Below, piece after piece: positions 11,085-22,721 of a stretch of DNA of 64,000 bases. Numbering within the stretch: position 1 is the stretch's first letter; every line of letters starts with the position of its first letter. Origin of the DNA: Tuctoria greenei (taxonomy: Eukaryota > Streptophyta > Magnoliopsida > Poales > Poaceae); NCBI GenBank assembly GCA_036927565.1, contig JAYESD010000001.1, positions 272,687,560 through 272,751,559 on the forward strand, in the 5' to 3' direction. The position numbers and the translations under genes are program-made. The notes beneath the pieces were generated by a model that had not been told where the DNA came from, did not search any database, and saw only the letters and a list, made by a program, of their open reading frames with translations.

Positions 11085-12504
11085 TGTAAGTGCATCTAGG
11101 ATATCCCTTGTGGGTTTTGGCTAATTGATGACAAACATATGAGATCCTAATGAAACTACTGAGATGATTGCAGGACAAACAAGTGAAACAGCTCGGTGCG
11201 CACAAAAAGGTGAAAAATGAAGTGGTGTTCAAAGAGAGATACTTTGATGAAGCTTGGAAGACCAAATTAGATTTTGAATGTATAGGGAGTGTATGAAAGA
11301 CACACTCCAAGAGCTCACAACTTTGCGCGAGGGTAAGGGATTAAAATTAACCTAACTTTCACAAAGCACCGGACTAGTCCGATCATGGACCGAACTAGTC
11401 CGTTTATCTTTCTGGAATCTCACTTATTGGGAGACTGGACTAGTCCGTGCATTCACTGGACTAGTCCGTTGATGTTTCTGGAGTCTCTCATATTGAGGGA
11501 CCGTACTAGTCCGTTGAACTTTCTGGAGTCTCCCATATGTGGAGATCGGACTAGTCCGCGGACTAGTCCATTGAACTTTCTGGAGTTCACTTTCACACAG
11601 CACCGGACTAGTCCGAGCTTGGACCAGACTAGTCCGGCAGACTTTCTGGACTTCAAAATGCACTGAGACCGGACAAGTCCGGACTTGCACCGGACTAGTC
11701 TGGTGTTAGGTTTTTTCAACGGCTACCTTTTGGAAATCCTATAAATAGAGAGTCCACAGCTTTCCTATTGAAACACACGTCGAATACTGATCAAAGAACA
11801 AACCATAGCGCCGCCACTTCATCCCAAGAGCCCAAAACACATCTCCCCACACATCTAAAGTGCAAAAAGAGTGAAATCAATTGAACACTTGGATTCGGGA
11901 TTGGGAGATCGTCGTTCTTTCATTGCGAGCTCTTGGGGTTCGATCTTTCTACACTCATACTCTGCATTGTAATACTTTTGAGTGTATTTGATCACTTCTT
12001 TCGTTGTAATTCTTGTGTGAGCCCTCAACGTGTGAGGTTGCCCCATAAACTTGGTGATTACCCGTGATAGTGGAATCAAGTCGGCCTTTGTGGTGACTTG
12101 AAGAGGAAAAGGGTTGGAGACCTGGCTCTGTGTGAGCTTCCTCAACGAGGACGTAGATCTTGTGGTGAGATCGAACCTCGGGAAAAATTCGTGTGTCTTG
12201 CGCCTTATTTCATTTAAATTTTGTTCATTAGATCACTTGAGTGCTAAAACATCAACCTAAGGCAATTATAAGTTTTACCTGCATTCTTATATTAATCTCA
12301 AATAAAAATATCAGTTGTTCTCATTTCCGCTGCTAAAGAAATTTAGTTTCCCAAATAACACCTGATCAACACACATACTTTTAGCACACCGGACAAGTCC
12401 GCCCACACGACCGGACTAGTCCGGCCAACCAAGTTTTGACGATTCTATTAAGTGTGCAGGAAATTCAAAAGGCCTATTCACCCCCCCCCCCTAGGCCACA
12501 TTCA
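11085..12504 (+). repeat. 3' LTR of TE-2
   Basis: 1,420 bases from TG to CA, matching 1334-2748 nearly throughout. The differences are scattered substitutions, rearranged units in the palindrome array (11366-11702), and a C-run near the 3' end that is longer here (about 11 C at 12481-12491). Target duplication CTCCC follows at 12505-12509. Confidence 0.95.
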
Positions 12505-12866
12505 CTCCCACTACGGAAGTGCATCTCTACCATACTTGGTTCCCATGAGATGTCATACACACCTTGTCATCTTATACATACCCACTGCTATTCTTAATAT
12601 GACACAAACATGGCCACAAAATAAACACGGGCAACTACTAAACTATATGTTGCCCCGTGGTGGCAGGAGTGTTGCCCCATCCCCCTTCGATACGTCCTAT
12701 TCGACATACTCCAGTTCCTCAGGATCTTCTTCCTCCTCTTCGTCCTCAGAAATTGGTGCCACTGGTGCGGGTGCTGGAGCAAGAGTTGCTACCTCACCCA
12801 CCATCGATGCTGTCGCGACAACTTAAGATTGCACATCAGCCTGTAGAAGAAACATGCTCAAGTCTT
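12505..12866 (-). other. TE-1 spacer between the extra ORF and gag
   Basis: Continues 1116-1333 across the Sirevirus. It includes a Ser/Ala-rich coding-looking stretch, but the frames overlap without recognisable domains. I see no further feature. Confidence 0.4.
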
Positions 12867-13625
12867 CTAGTTCTTTCTGTGCATTCTCGCAACTGGCCTT
12901 CCAATCTTGAGTCTCCCCCTGGATTGATCCCTTTCTTGAGTCATCTCATCCAATTGTTCATCCAACAGTTGCACCTCAAGTTGACTCGCTTCCAACACGC
13001 ATTGCGCGTATTGCGTTTCTATGTGAGCCTCCGATCGAGCTTTAATAGCCCGGTGCCACTGATTCTCCCTTAAGTTTATACGTCGATTGAGAGGAGCAAT
13101 TGTGACCCTAAGCGAGTCATTGGCCACCTCAAAGTGATCCCCTCGAATCAGAGCTTGCTTCAGGTCACTCATCAATCTTCCAAGGCTAGCATGCTGTTCA
13201 AGGCTCTCTTGACACGCTGATGCTGCATATGACGCTAAGATCATCTTGGGTACTTCTTCAGGATGTCCATATGCTGCAACCATCTGACTCATCCACTCCT
13301 CACCAGCTCTACCGTCGACCGGAAAGAGCGCGAACGGAGTGCCTACCATAGCACGATAATGAAGTTTGCAAAACCTCATTATGGCAACACTCACGGCATA
13401 ACACCATGTGTCTTCCAATTGAATCTCTTGCACTTGGATGGAGAAAGGAGCCCATCCAATATCCAATGGAGCAGCAGGTACATCAACATAAATGGTGCAT
13501 CTTGTCACACCTCCGTCATCGATATCCTTGCCCCAATAGTCCGGTATTTCGCGATACCCGAACCATTGAAGCATTGCTATCAACAAATCCGGAAAACCTT
13601 TCAGAAGAGCACACTTCGTGAACAC
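12867..13625 (-). CDS. Uncharacterised ORF upstream of gag in TE-1
   Basis: An uninterrupted 252-codon minus-strand ORF, the longest intact frame of this element. Residues ~20-140 show the pattern FGYREIPDYWG ... GVTRCTIYVDVP ... GTPFALFP. This resembles uncharacterised ORFs often annotated ahead of gag in grass Ty3 elements (from memory, unverified). The C-terminal ~60 residues (ASQLEVQLLDEQLDEMTQER) look like a coiled coil. It lies between the element's leader and gag. Function is unknown; particle assembly or an accessory role would be guesses. The start ATG at 13625 is the first in frame and is not otherwise supported. Confidence 0.55.
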   Translation of the reverse strand: MFTKCALLKGFPDLLIAMLQWFGYREIPDYWGKDIDDGGVTRCTIYVDVPAAPLDIGWAPFSIQVQEIQLEDTWCYAVSVAIMRFCKLHYRAMVGTPFALFPVDGRAGEEWMSQMVAAYGHPEEVPKMILASYAASACQESLEQHASLGRLMSDLKQALIRGDHFEVANDSLRVTIAPLNRRINLRENQWHRAIKARSEAHIETQYAQCVLEASQLEVQLLDEQLDEMTQERDQSRGRLKIGRPVARMHRKN

Positions 13626-13639
13626 CCATATGTTTGGTA

Positions 13640-15593
13640 AGTGTTGCCATCGAGTCAGTCATCTGTCGAAAAGATGCTTGAACAATGAGAAGGTTTCCAA
13701 CTTCCGATAGTTCAAGAAAATTTAAAACTGGAGTTGTAATCACAGTCTGTTCCAGCTGAACTTCCTGTACAAATTCAAAATTTTCATGCAGGAAAAGTCA
13801 GAACCAGATGTTGGGTTGAATACAAAAGTTGTAGTACACTTTACAAACTTTCCATATTGTACTCATAAAGCTCCAGGTGAGCTAGTAAATAGAATCTATA
13901 CAGGTTTAAAGTTGACCCATGTTTTCTGGAAATTTTGACAGAACCTCCCCTGTATATGTGGTGATTTCCACAATTTATACAGGTATATCATAACAATATA
14001 TTGAGGTAATGAAAAAATAAACATTTTATCACCTCAAGTTTCCAATCCAGAAGTAAAATATTTCGGCCATGAAACATTTGATATACAGGTATAGCGCGCT
14101 AATTCGAAACTATGTGCAAACTGTTTCAAGTTCTGGTCTGCCAGAACCAAGTTTGCGACCATAGGAATTAACCACAGTGATACCAAGATTCAGGTCATGA
14201 GTGCAACATAAAGTTGATAGAGGACTTCCTAAGCTTTCCATAAATGTATATATGTGACTATGTCACTATTGTGGATTAAAAGCTAGAGCTATCTAAACTT
14301 AACAGGTGAACTGACTGTTTTTTTTTTCAACAGCAGCCCTGCAGTTCACTGTTTTGAGCTCGAAATTTGAATTGCTTAAATTCGAATCAGGAAAATACAT
14401 AACAAAACTGTATATATCCTTCTACCCTTTCCAGATATGTATCATAATAATGCAGAAGATTTTTCTATAGTGAGTTATGGTAAAAATACAGAGACTGGTA
14501 CAATGGTAGGGTCATCTGGAGCAGTTTAAGCATACCCCAAATTTCAACAGATTATCTAGCTTTTCTGCCTTGATGGTCAACAGAAAAGTTGTAGAGGTCT
14601 TCAAGAGCTTTCCATCCTTATAGCATACCCCTATGTTTATTCCTAGCTAACCAAGATTACAACCTGGCGAAGTTGAGCAAACTTCAGCCAGAAATCAAGA
14701 ACCTTGGTTCTAACCCTTTGTCGAGTCGAAACTCGTTTTGCGGAGTCCAAACCTACCAGCACCTGATAGTCAGACTTTCCAAAATATAATGCATCCATTC
14801 TGTCGTTGGCGTTGGTCAAGTATCAAAGTTGACACTGACGGTACTACGTGCCTCACCAAAGAAAATTCTAACCGCTACATCCGAATACGTTTATAGGCGG
14901 CCGTAGTTAGTGTTGTAGAAAAGGTGTTCTACACGGGTTGCTACCGTAGTTAGTGCTGCAGAAAACAAACAATCCACTTTCACACCTTCACACCACAAGG
15001 GCGGCATAGGGAAACACAACAAGCAGTCACAATAATAATATATATGAAAGTAAATGCATACGACTCTGGTGTGAGTTGCCCTTGAGCGATGTCATGTCTT
15101 GAGGTACATGGTTGTACTACGTCTGTACAGCAAAGACTCCCACTGAACCAGCTTATACATGCTCGGGCATACGTGTTTCGGATGCTCCCATAGAACATGA
15201 ATAGTTCTAGAGATGCATACTATCGGGTTATACACCACCCGACGGGGTCTCCCACTAACTTTAAAGCACGCTAGGGTACCGCGTGTCATAGGTTCTCAAA
15301 AACATGGAAAATTTCAGAGACTCCTATTAACATTTTCGTGCCAAGCCACAGAAAGACATTCATGCTACCTCTCGCATGGTGAGCTTACCGCAAGTGATCT
15401 GCTTACAGTGGCGTACCTTACCTCTTACCTGACATCGGAGCCTCGTTACAGAATTAATAACACATAAGTTAGTTTACCACCTTTATATCTTATACTAATA
15501 ATACTCCTTATAAGGGTATATAGCTAATTCCTCACTCATATAACCCTATGTTTTTGAAAATATGCTCTTTTCAAGCACACTGTTACCAATGAT
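13640..15593 (-). other. Long untranslated leader of TE-1
   Basis: AT-rich, no durable ORF. The stretch 14830-15593 clearly matches 33180-33961 of the LARD. 13740-14830 matches about 31870-33180 more weakly; both contain repeated short phrases such as 'aagttgtagagg' and 'agctttcca'. The match runs into the primer-binding site, so both elements share a leader. Confidence 0.65.
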
Positions 15594-15605
15594 GCTCTGA
15601 TACCA
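15594..15605 (-). other. Primer-binding site of TE-1
   Basis: On the minus strand this reads TGGTATCAGAGC, complementary to initiator tRNA-Met, four bases inside the LTR edge at 15610. It fixes the strand of the element. Confidence 0.85.
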
Positions 15606-18600
15606 TGTCTGTGGGGACCGGAATCCCAACCTCCAAGGATCTCATTGGTTGGTGTTGTGCGATGCGACACCCAATAGTATACAAGAAAAGAATGAGATCA
15701 AATTACAATACCAAGTCTTTGTTGATAAACACAGCAGAAGTTTTGCAATACTAAACGAAAAGGAAAGAGAATTGTACATCATAGCTACGCTCTCGGCACT
15801 AGCTATGCAAAAGCAAAGTTATACATGCCCTGGATACTTCGCACTAGCAACACCCAACTTACGACGGCGTGCAGGGTTCCCACTCGACTGTAAACCCTAG
15901 AGGGGGTGCAGCCTCGTCATCGAACCCATCATCAGTCGCATAATCTGCAAAAACTTGTTAACTGTAAACGTGAGCTTAAGGCTCAACAAGACTAACTCTC
16001 TCACTAGACATATGCAGGGGTGAATACTAAAGGTAAGGAATAGCATAAAGGACACGCCTACAAGTGGATCCTTATAGTCATGTTTTAAGTAGCACATGAC
16101 ATTCTTCAGGCACGACACATCATAGACTCCACAATCAAACAAGAAACGCTTTGCCGAAGATATGACTTGCCCAAAGCACATAATGCTATTACAGGTAAAC
16201 TACGGGGAAACTGTAAACTTTTAATTGTGCTATCTCTAAGCCATAAAAGGTTGCAAAACAATTATATTTCAATACACCGTATTCTCCTAACTTCTTCAGT
16301 ATTTACTAGGTCACGACACAATGAACAAGTGGTACTCTATTACCGCGAGGGACGATGATTGCAATCAGGACAACCCGGTCAACACGACACATACGCACTT
16401 TCGGAAATGCCAGCGAGTACTTACAGCAGTACCTACATAGCACTTTAGTACTAGTCGTATATGGCCACCTTTCACCAAACACTCGAATGCCGAACCGGCC
16501 GATCCGTCACGAGCAGGAGGTCACTACGTGGGGCGTACTCTGACGTGCCCACTAGCTAATTTACACCTTGTTGTCCTCAACCTATGCCTCGATAAACCAG
16601 TATCAAGCTACATCTGTTTGCTGGAGCCCATTTCTCCAGTATGTCACTGGTACAATTCAAGCTTGTCCAGCGGGGCCGCACACGAATCGGTCCTCAATTG
16701 ACACAAGCAGGGCTACGCATGTGAGACCACGTCTCGCTGCATCCTACCCGCTGCTCGGTCTCAATTTCATATTCATAAGCCATTTCTTCATCCAATCCAT
16801 CCGTGTGATATGATCCTATCTCGCGAGTAGATTCCCACTACTCAACTTCTACCGGATTCCTATGAATATAAGCATGGCATTTACTACACGAGTATGTGAG
16901 CTATTCTAATCACTCCCTAGGTTATTTGGTCATGCAAGTGGATGTCAAATAGCTTAAACGTATTGCACAAACATCTGAAGACGTAATGTGAATGAAAACG
17001 GCAAAGGCACTATAAGGAACTTAAATGCAAACCGGGACTTGCCTAAATGAGAGTCCGAGTCTATGTTAGTCTCTAGCAGCTGGACTTCCAAAGCTTCCAG
17101 CTCCTCCTCGACTTCAGTTATTACACGTTATGCATATGCTATATATGAATGACTTTGAAAATAATTAATATGCTTAAGGTCACAAACAAAAATCTTGTGA
17201 AACAAATAAGATTATGATCTTAATTGGCTTTAGAACTTTTATGGTAGATACTAGGGACTACAGTGGAGACTCTTGCAAAGAACAGGAGATGATCAAGGAA
17301 GTTTGTTGTCCCCAAAAATTATGGTAAGCAATAACCTTCTCTAAATTTTTGGTTGAAATTTTGTAGATCTATCATGGCTACCAGTGGTTGTACCATGTAG
17401 AGGGGGTCTCAATGGTTCTAGGAAAATTGGTTTCACAATTTTCTAAGCTTCCTACAGGGAGAAACTGATTTTACAAGTTTGGGGAAATTTCTGAAATTGA
17501 TTTTGTATTTTTGTCAATTTTTAACTACATAGAGATTTGGAACACTGATCAACCCAGTAATTGAAGTCCAATGAACTTGAAATTTTTACTGGAGATCAAG
17601 TATATTAATAATAGTGTTCTGACGAAAATTAGGAATTTTCCAATTAACACAATAGGAGTAATTAATTTCCCAAGCAGTTAGATCAAAGGAATTAATTATA
17701 CAAATTCTTGGAGCTTCATGTCCAATAAATTGCATTACTGAAAATAAGATATTGAGATGAGTATACCAGAATTTATTTGGAAATTTTTGAGCAATTCTAC
17801 TAGGAGTTATGGATGTTCCAAGTTGAGGCAAAATCTGGAATAAAATTACAATTGGAAATTATTTGAATAAAGGGTTGGGCCCACGTATTTGAAATGGGCC
17901 AATCGGGTTGAAGCCGCACGAGGGCCACAAATTCACCCGTGTAGCCGCATGGGATCCTTGGACCGCAGCTGATCCGCGCGCTCGCACGCGTCACTGACAC
18001 GTGGGGTCCGCGGTCTTCGTCTTCCTCGCGACGCGCCGCTCGGCCACGGCGGCGCTGTGCCGGCGATCTCGCCACGAAGACTGCGTCGACCTCCACTCAC
18101 CTCGGCACTGACCGCCAAACCCTAAAATTGACCGCACAACACAATGGTGAGGTCCAATCACGGCGGCGACGGTCGGAGATGGCGGTGCGACGACGGCGAC
18201 GGAGCTAGGGTTTTGGCTATCGTCGGAATCGCATGGGGATGGCGCAAAAGGCTCAGGAAAAAGCTAGAAACATTCCTGGGAGCATGAGGATGATGATTTT
18301 GATGTTAGGACGGGGTGACATTGCTGGCAAAGTCGACTTCGACGATGGACCGACGGGGTTCTATTGGCGGTGGGGAAAACTTGAATATCTCAAGGTTCAT
18401 TCGATGGTGTCTACTTTTTTTTTGGCAGGGGGTGCGGTCCGAGGTACTGAATATAATCCTTAATTGGATTGAAGAATTATTACATGTAGAAACGGAATTA
18501 AACCGAGAAGTGAGCTAGTTCAATGGCAACGACCAAAAGAAAGACTGGAAGATATTGCTCGATACTGAATGAAAAGAGGCACGACTTTTACCGTGAGAAA

Positions 18601-18831
18601 GAGCTCGGGATGGCGATCCTTTTTGCTGCTGAGGTTGAGGTTTGGCGCCGCTTGTTGAGGACTGGCGACGGTGGAGCAGAGGCGATGTTCGTCCACAACT
18701 TTGGTGGTGTCCGCAGAACTCCAAACTACGGCCAACACAATGAGCAAAACGCTAAGCGAGTTGGCGTTGAAGATAGAGCACAAACTTGGCGCCAACTTTG
18801 TTGTTTGCATTGAAGGAAAATAAAGCAAGGA

Positions 18832-20646
18832 TGTAGGATCAAAGAGAACGTGAAAAGCTACCAGAGGGGGGGGGTGAATGGTAGATTTAAAACTTTTTTA
18901 GCGGAAGCAATGAAAACCCCTAGGCAGAAAAACGATCTGTTAAAGAAATTGTGTGTGATACTAATCTAAACGTGTTTCACCGTGACAAAAGTGAAAGATA
19001 TCAGGGAGAATCAAGTCACAAAGACGACACATAAAGAATCACACAAATCCGTCGAGAGAAACTCAAGTTACGATCGAAATATCGAACAAAGTTCAATTTG
19101 TTCTACCGAGTAAAAAACAGATCTGCAATACTGCAAAGAAACTCGTGTAGATCAAAAACCGTAAATCCTATGACCGTGAAATTTTGAAAGATGGTAGATA
19201 ATTAAGTTTTGAAGACAACCAAAAAATAATCATGTTAATTGGATCTGTAAAACTCGAGTTATGATAAAACCACCGAAGAAAGGTAGTGTTGTGCAGAAAA
19301 CTCGACGAGAAAAACTGGTCTGGAACAAGTCGGACGAACAAGGCACAAAAGTTCCTTCAAACTACAAATTTTATTGATCAAACCACAAGAGGAACAGCCC
19401 CAAAGTTGTGCACCACGAGCTCTGTCGTCCCTTGCTTATATAACCAGCCCTTAGGCCAAGCCAACCTAACTAGGACTCTAATCCTACTCAATTCACGAAT
19501 CAAAACTTTCCATAACTGCACAAGACTCTTCACGCAAATGGAAGCAATCTTAAGACTTCCAAACACCTTAGGAATGTATCACACATTCCTAAAACAACTC
19601 AAATTCGTGACCGACATAAAATCCTATCATAACCAACTCAAAACTTTCCATATTTGACTCAAACACGACTCAGCCACAGCCTGAGTCCATAACCTAGTCG
19701 GTTGGACCTTTCCGACCAATTTTTTACGTCCACATTTCTTCATCACGCCTCGGAACCATGTAGTCACGTCCACTCACTCTTTGCAAACGTGAAAACATCT
19801 TCCAACGACGTCCATGACACCTTCATATGCATTGTTCTTGATTCAAACATGCTACACGACCTCCCGATCAACTCAACCACAATTCCTCGCGAACTTGGTT
19901 GTTGAACCTCATCTTCTCCCTAAGACTAGTTCAATGGATCCCGTCACTAGCCATGTCTTGAAATCAAGCAACACCTGCACATGAATAAACAACCAATACT
20001 TCCGAGCACAAGTCCTCGACTTCACTCTCATTAGTTCCGAAACTACCACATCTTACGTGAGCACCTCACATAAGCATGTTGCAACCATAACCACAAAAAT
20101 GCACCAAAAACTTAGTAAAAGAATACTAAGCAATCTTTCCATCAATGTAAATCAAATTCAAAACATTTCACAGTAAAAGCAAGAACATTGCGATCAAGTT
20201 CCGAATCTTGCCAAAGCTAACCGGAGCTTGAGCTGGAGCTTACCAAAGCTAGTACAACCTAGCGCCGAAGCTTACCAAAGCTAGTACAACCTAGCGCTGA
20301 AGCTTACCAAAGCTAGTCCAAACTAGTCAACCCCAAAGTCAGAGCTAGAAAAACATGTCAGAGCTAACCAACATAAGTCAGACCTATCAAAACATATCGA
20401 AGCTTAACAAAGACATGCCGGAGCTATCATAGACATGCCGGAGCTAAATATAAAGCTCACCGGAGCTACCCAAAAACATGTTGGACCTTGACTAAGCAAG
20501 TCGGATCTATTGTCGGACCTTGGAGAAGCTCGGAGCTAGAATCGGACCTTGCTAAAAAGGGTGTTTTGGCAGAATTTTACAACTTATATCATCAAAGCCA
20601 ATGTATTCAGTATAAGCCAATGTATTCAGCACACATAGGTCTCACA
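18832..20646 (-). repeat. Solo LTR of copia family C2
   Basis: Starts TGTAGGATC and ends GGTCTCACA on the plus strand. It matches the full LTR at 37536-39405 along its length (1,815 against 1,870 bases). No internal region is attached. The flanks AAGGA (18827-18831) and GAGGA (20647-20651) are an imperfect five-base duplication. A solo LTR forms by recombination between the two LTRs of one element. It lies inside the LTR of TE-1. Tandem GGAGCTT-type repeats occur at about 20215-20550. Confidence 0.85.
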
Positions 20647-20745
20647 GAGGATAAAGCGCTCCCCGGGGAGGAAAAGAAAGCGGCGAGAATGGCGACAGCG
20701 GGGCGAAGCTGAGACGGAGCTCAACGCCGACGGCCAGGGGACGGG

Positions 20746-20753
20746 TATTTATA
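20746..20753 (-). promoter_or_regulatory. Possible TATA box of the TE-1 LTR
   Basis: TATAAATA on the minus strand, in a GC-rich context, upstream in the sense direction of the GC-rich leader. It fits an LTR core promoter, now separated from that leader by the solo LTR. Confidence 0.5.
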
Positions 20754-21666
20754 GGACAGGGGGGGTGTTTAGGCCACGCAGCTGCCTGCTTGCATGCCAT
20801 GTCACGGTGGCGGGCGCTCCCGGCGTCGATCGGCAGGGACAGCCGTATAGAGAGCACATACGTCGGTTCAACCGAGTGTGTGAGGCCGACAACGGGTCCC
20901 ACCGCCCTTATCCTCTTCCCTTCTCTGCAACTTAAATTCTTTTACCAAACTTGATCCAAAAATTCTAGATTTCTGTGGGGGGGGGGGGGGGGGGGGGGCT
21001 CAAATAAATATCTGGAACTTGATTCTGAAATTGGAGATCGAATTGGAACAAGTTTCATTTAAATTTCAAATTTGAATTTGAAATTGAATGAAATTCAATG
21101 GGGCCACTGAATTACATAGCAAATGAGTTTCAAAGATTGTGAAACTTGGGGAATAAGTCAAGCAAGTCATGCTGACCATGATGGTGTGTTCAAATCTTGA
21201 TGTTCAAATGAGTTGAACAGAATTCAAAATTTGAACTCTAAATATGACTAGAATTTGCTAAGCGTCTCAAATAAAATAGCAAATGGAATTCAAAAATCTT
21301 GAAACTTGGTAGGAGGTCTATTTGGAATATTATGAGGTCATGGAAAAAATTATAGCCTCAGATTTGAATATTTTGGCAGGGCCTAAATGTACAATGCTAT
21401 ATACAAATTAATTTGAATATATTAGTACTGCATAGTAATTTGCCCCAGAATTTTTATTCCATAGCTTCCAAAATTTGTAGAAAGGTCACATAAATTATTC
21501 TAAGGTCATTGGTGAAGTTAATTCCTTCTGTTAGTAAAATTTTAGTATGAGTAAAAGAAAGATTATTGATGATATCAAGTTTATGAGTACAACGATAATT
21601 GATCTTCACTATGGTTGACAACCAATTGGTACTGAACTTGATAATAAGGAAAAATGGGATTTTACA

Positions 21667-22721
21667 CTATGGACTAGAGGCTCTCCTCTCTACAGCTAAA
21701 CTCCTCTAAACCTATGGAGACTAGCGTATACAATGGATGAATACTCAAGTGGTGTGTGTGAAGTGAGGGTAGGGGGTCCTATTTACAGGTGCAGAAGGGT
21801 CGGTTCTCGCCACCAAAAGTGCACAAATCAGTCACCACTGACTTCTTCAAGCCGGGAGGAGCCAACACGTGATGATTGACCGAGTTTGGTGCCAGGACCA
21901 AGTCGGCCGACTAGGGGGGTTAGCTGACCTGGTCTCTGCACCATTTCTCGTGTATTTTCTCCAGGTCACTACCAGGTGGGTCCCATTCCTTGATATGAGT
22001 GCTAAACTGTTGGATGGTCTCGGATACTTCTGTTTGTGCACCATGTGGTGCCACTTGTCATCACATGATTGGCTGGTATGATATTTTATAGGATTGCTCT
22101 CCCACTTTTACCTTATTTCCTGCAATTGGTTGGGATGATATTTTTAGGATAAATTAATTCAAAACTATTTGATTCAAGACTTGTGCATGTGTAATGGAAT
22201 GGAGTGGATGTGGATATTTGAGATGACTCCCTTTTGAGTGGACTCTTCTATTTTGCAGGGATGAAACATGTCTACTTTTTTCTCTCTTTTTTTTCTCATG
22301 CTTATGATGTAAGCATGCATTTTATTTTTCTTTTTCTTTTTCTTGTAGCCGTGTCTTCTACTCCCTTTTTATGCAATAAATTTTGAGAGAGTACTAGGTA
22401 TGAAGGATATGGAATTTTTCTTTTTATTGTGGAATGGTGGTATGATGGAATTTTGCTTACTTCTAGTGTAGAAGTATAGCATGTGCAAGTGAAGTCTTGA
22501 ATTCAAAAAGAAATGAATGAAATCTCACATAGGTCTCTACTAGTTTGACAAAGCTCAGTGTGAAGACAAATAGCATATGCATAAGGTCTATCAATGTAAT
22601 GTATCATATGGCTTTGGTAGGTATTTCCAATCAAATGAGAGTAACTTAAATCTTTTTAGAATTTTCTCCGGAAATCCAGGTTTCACTTTCAAACTAGTAA
22701 TAGCAGCCCTATCACTATATC
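21667..22721. mobile_element. Older retroelement fragment F, left part
   Basis: Non-coding. The stretch about 22220-22721 is diverged but recognisably homologous to 54454-54890, beside the Athila-like remnant, so it probably derives from the same family. The fragment was split by the Tekay element: the target duplication ATATC is at 22717-22721, and the fragment resumes at 52693. Which part of the element it represents is unclear. Confidence 0.5.

Larger units (their letters stand above)
1334..12504 (+). mobile_element. TE-2: complete Sirevirus-type Ty1/copia retrotransposon with an env-like ORF
   Basis: The ends are TGTAAGTGCATC... and ...CACATTCA, with a perfect five-base target duplication CTCCC (1329-1333 and 12505-12509). 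The order is 5' LTR, tRNA-Met primer site, gag, protease, integrase, RT, RNase H, an env-like ORF, a hairpin, a polypurine tract and the 3' LTR. Copia gene order (integrase before RT), the Sirevirus style of gag and the third ORF after pol place it in the Sirevirus (Maximus/SIRE) lineage. Its own gag-pol has in-frame stops and frameshifts, so it is not autonomous now. The two LTRs are very similar by eye, suggesting a fairly recent insertion. Confidence 0.95.
1..21666 (-). mobile_element. TE-1: Ty3/gypsy LTR retrotransposon, minus strand, running off the left edge
   Basis: Read on the minus strand, the order is a long 5' LTR (15610-21666), a primer-binding site for initiator tRNA-Met (15594-15605), a long leader, an extra ORF (13625 to 12867) and a gag remnant (1115 to 54). 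Protease, RT and integrase would lie left of the window. Two later insertions interrupt it: the Sirevirus at 1334-12504 and a solo copia LTR at 18832-20646. Leader and LTR ends match the LARD at 24751-44538, so the two are related. Lineage is uncertain; the gag style fits chromoviruses. That the gag and the extra ORF belong to the same copy is inferred from order, strand and the continuous flank across the Sirevirus target duplication. Confidence 0.75.
15610..21666 (-). repeat. 5' LTR of TE-1, interrupted by a solo copia LTR
   Basis: The left edge TGTGGGGACCGG matches the LARD LTR edge at 33978. The right edge ...GGGATTTTACA matches the LARD edge ...GGCTTTTACA at 44538 and 29443. Removing the solo LTR leaves about 4.2 kb. 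Homology to the LARD LTR is clear at both ends (15610-17150 and 20900-21666) but not in the centre. A GC-rich block at 17930-18220 parallels the GC-rich block of the LARD LTR. The partner LTR lies outside the window. Confidence 0.75.

Noticed and set aside
15594..15605. tRNA-Met-like sequence, here and at the other primer sites
   Set aside because: Only 12 bases matching the tRNA 3' end, beside LTR edges. These are primer-binding sites, not tRNA genes.
18523..18813. Possible 96-codon gene between LTR parts
   Set aside because: Lies inside the TE-1 LTR, has a competing ORF on the other strand, and shows no domain.
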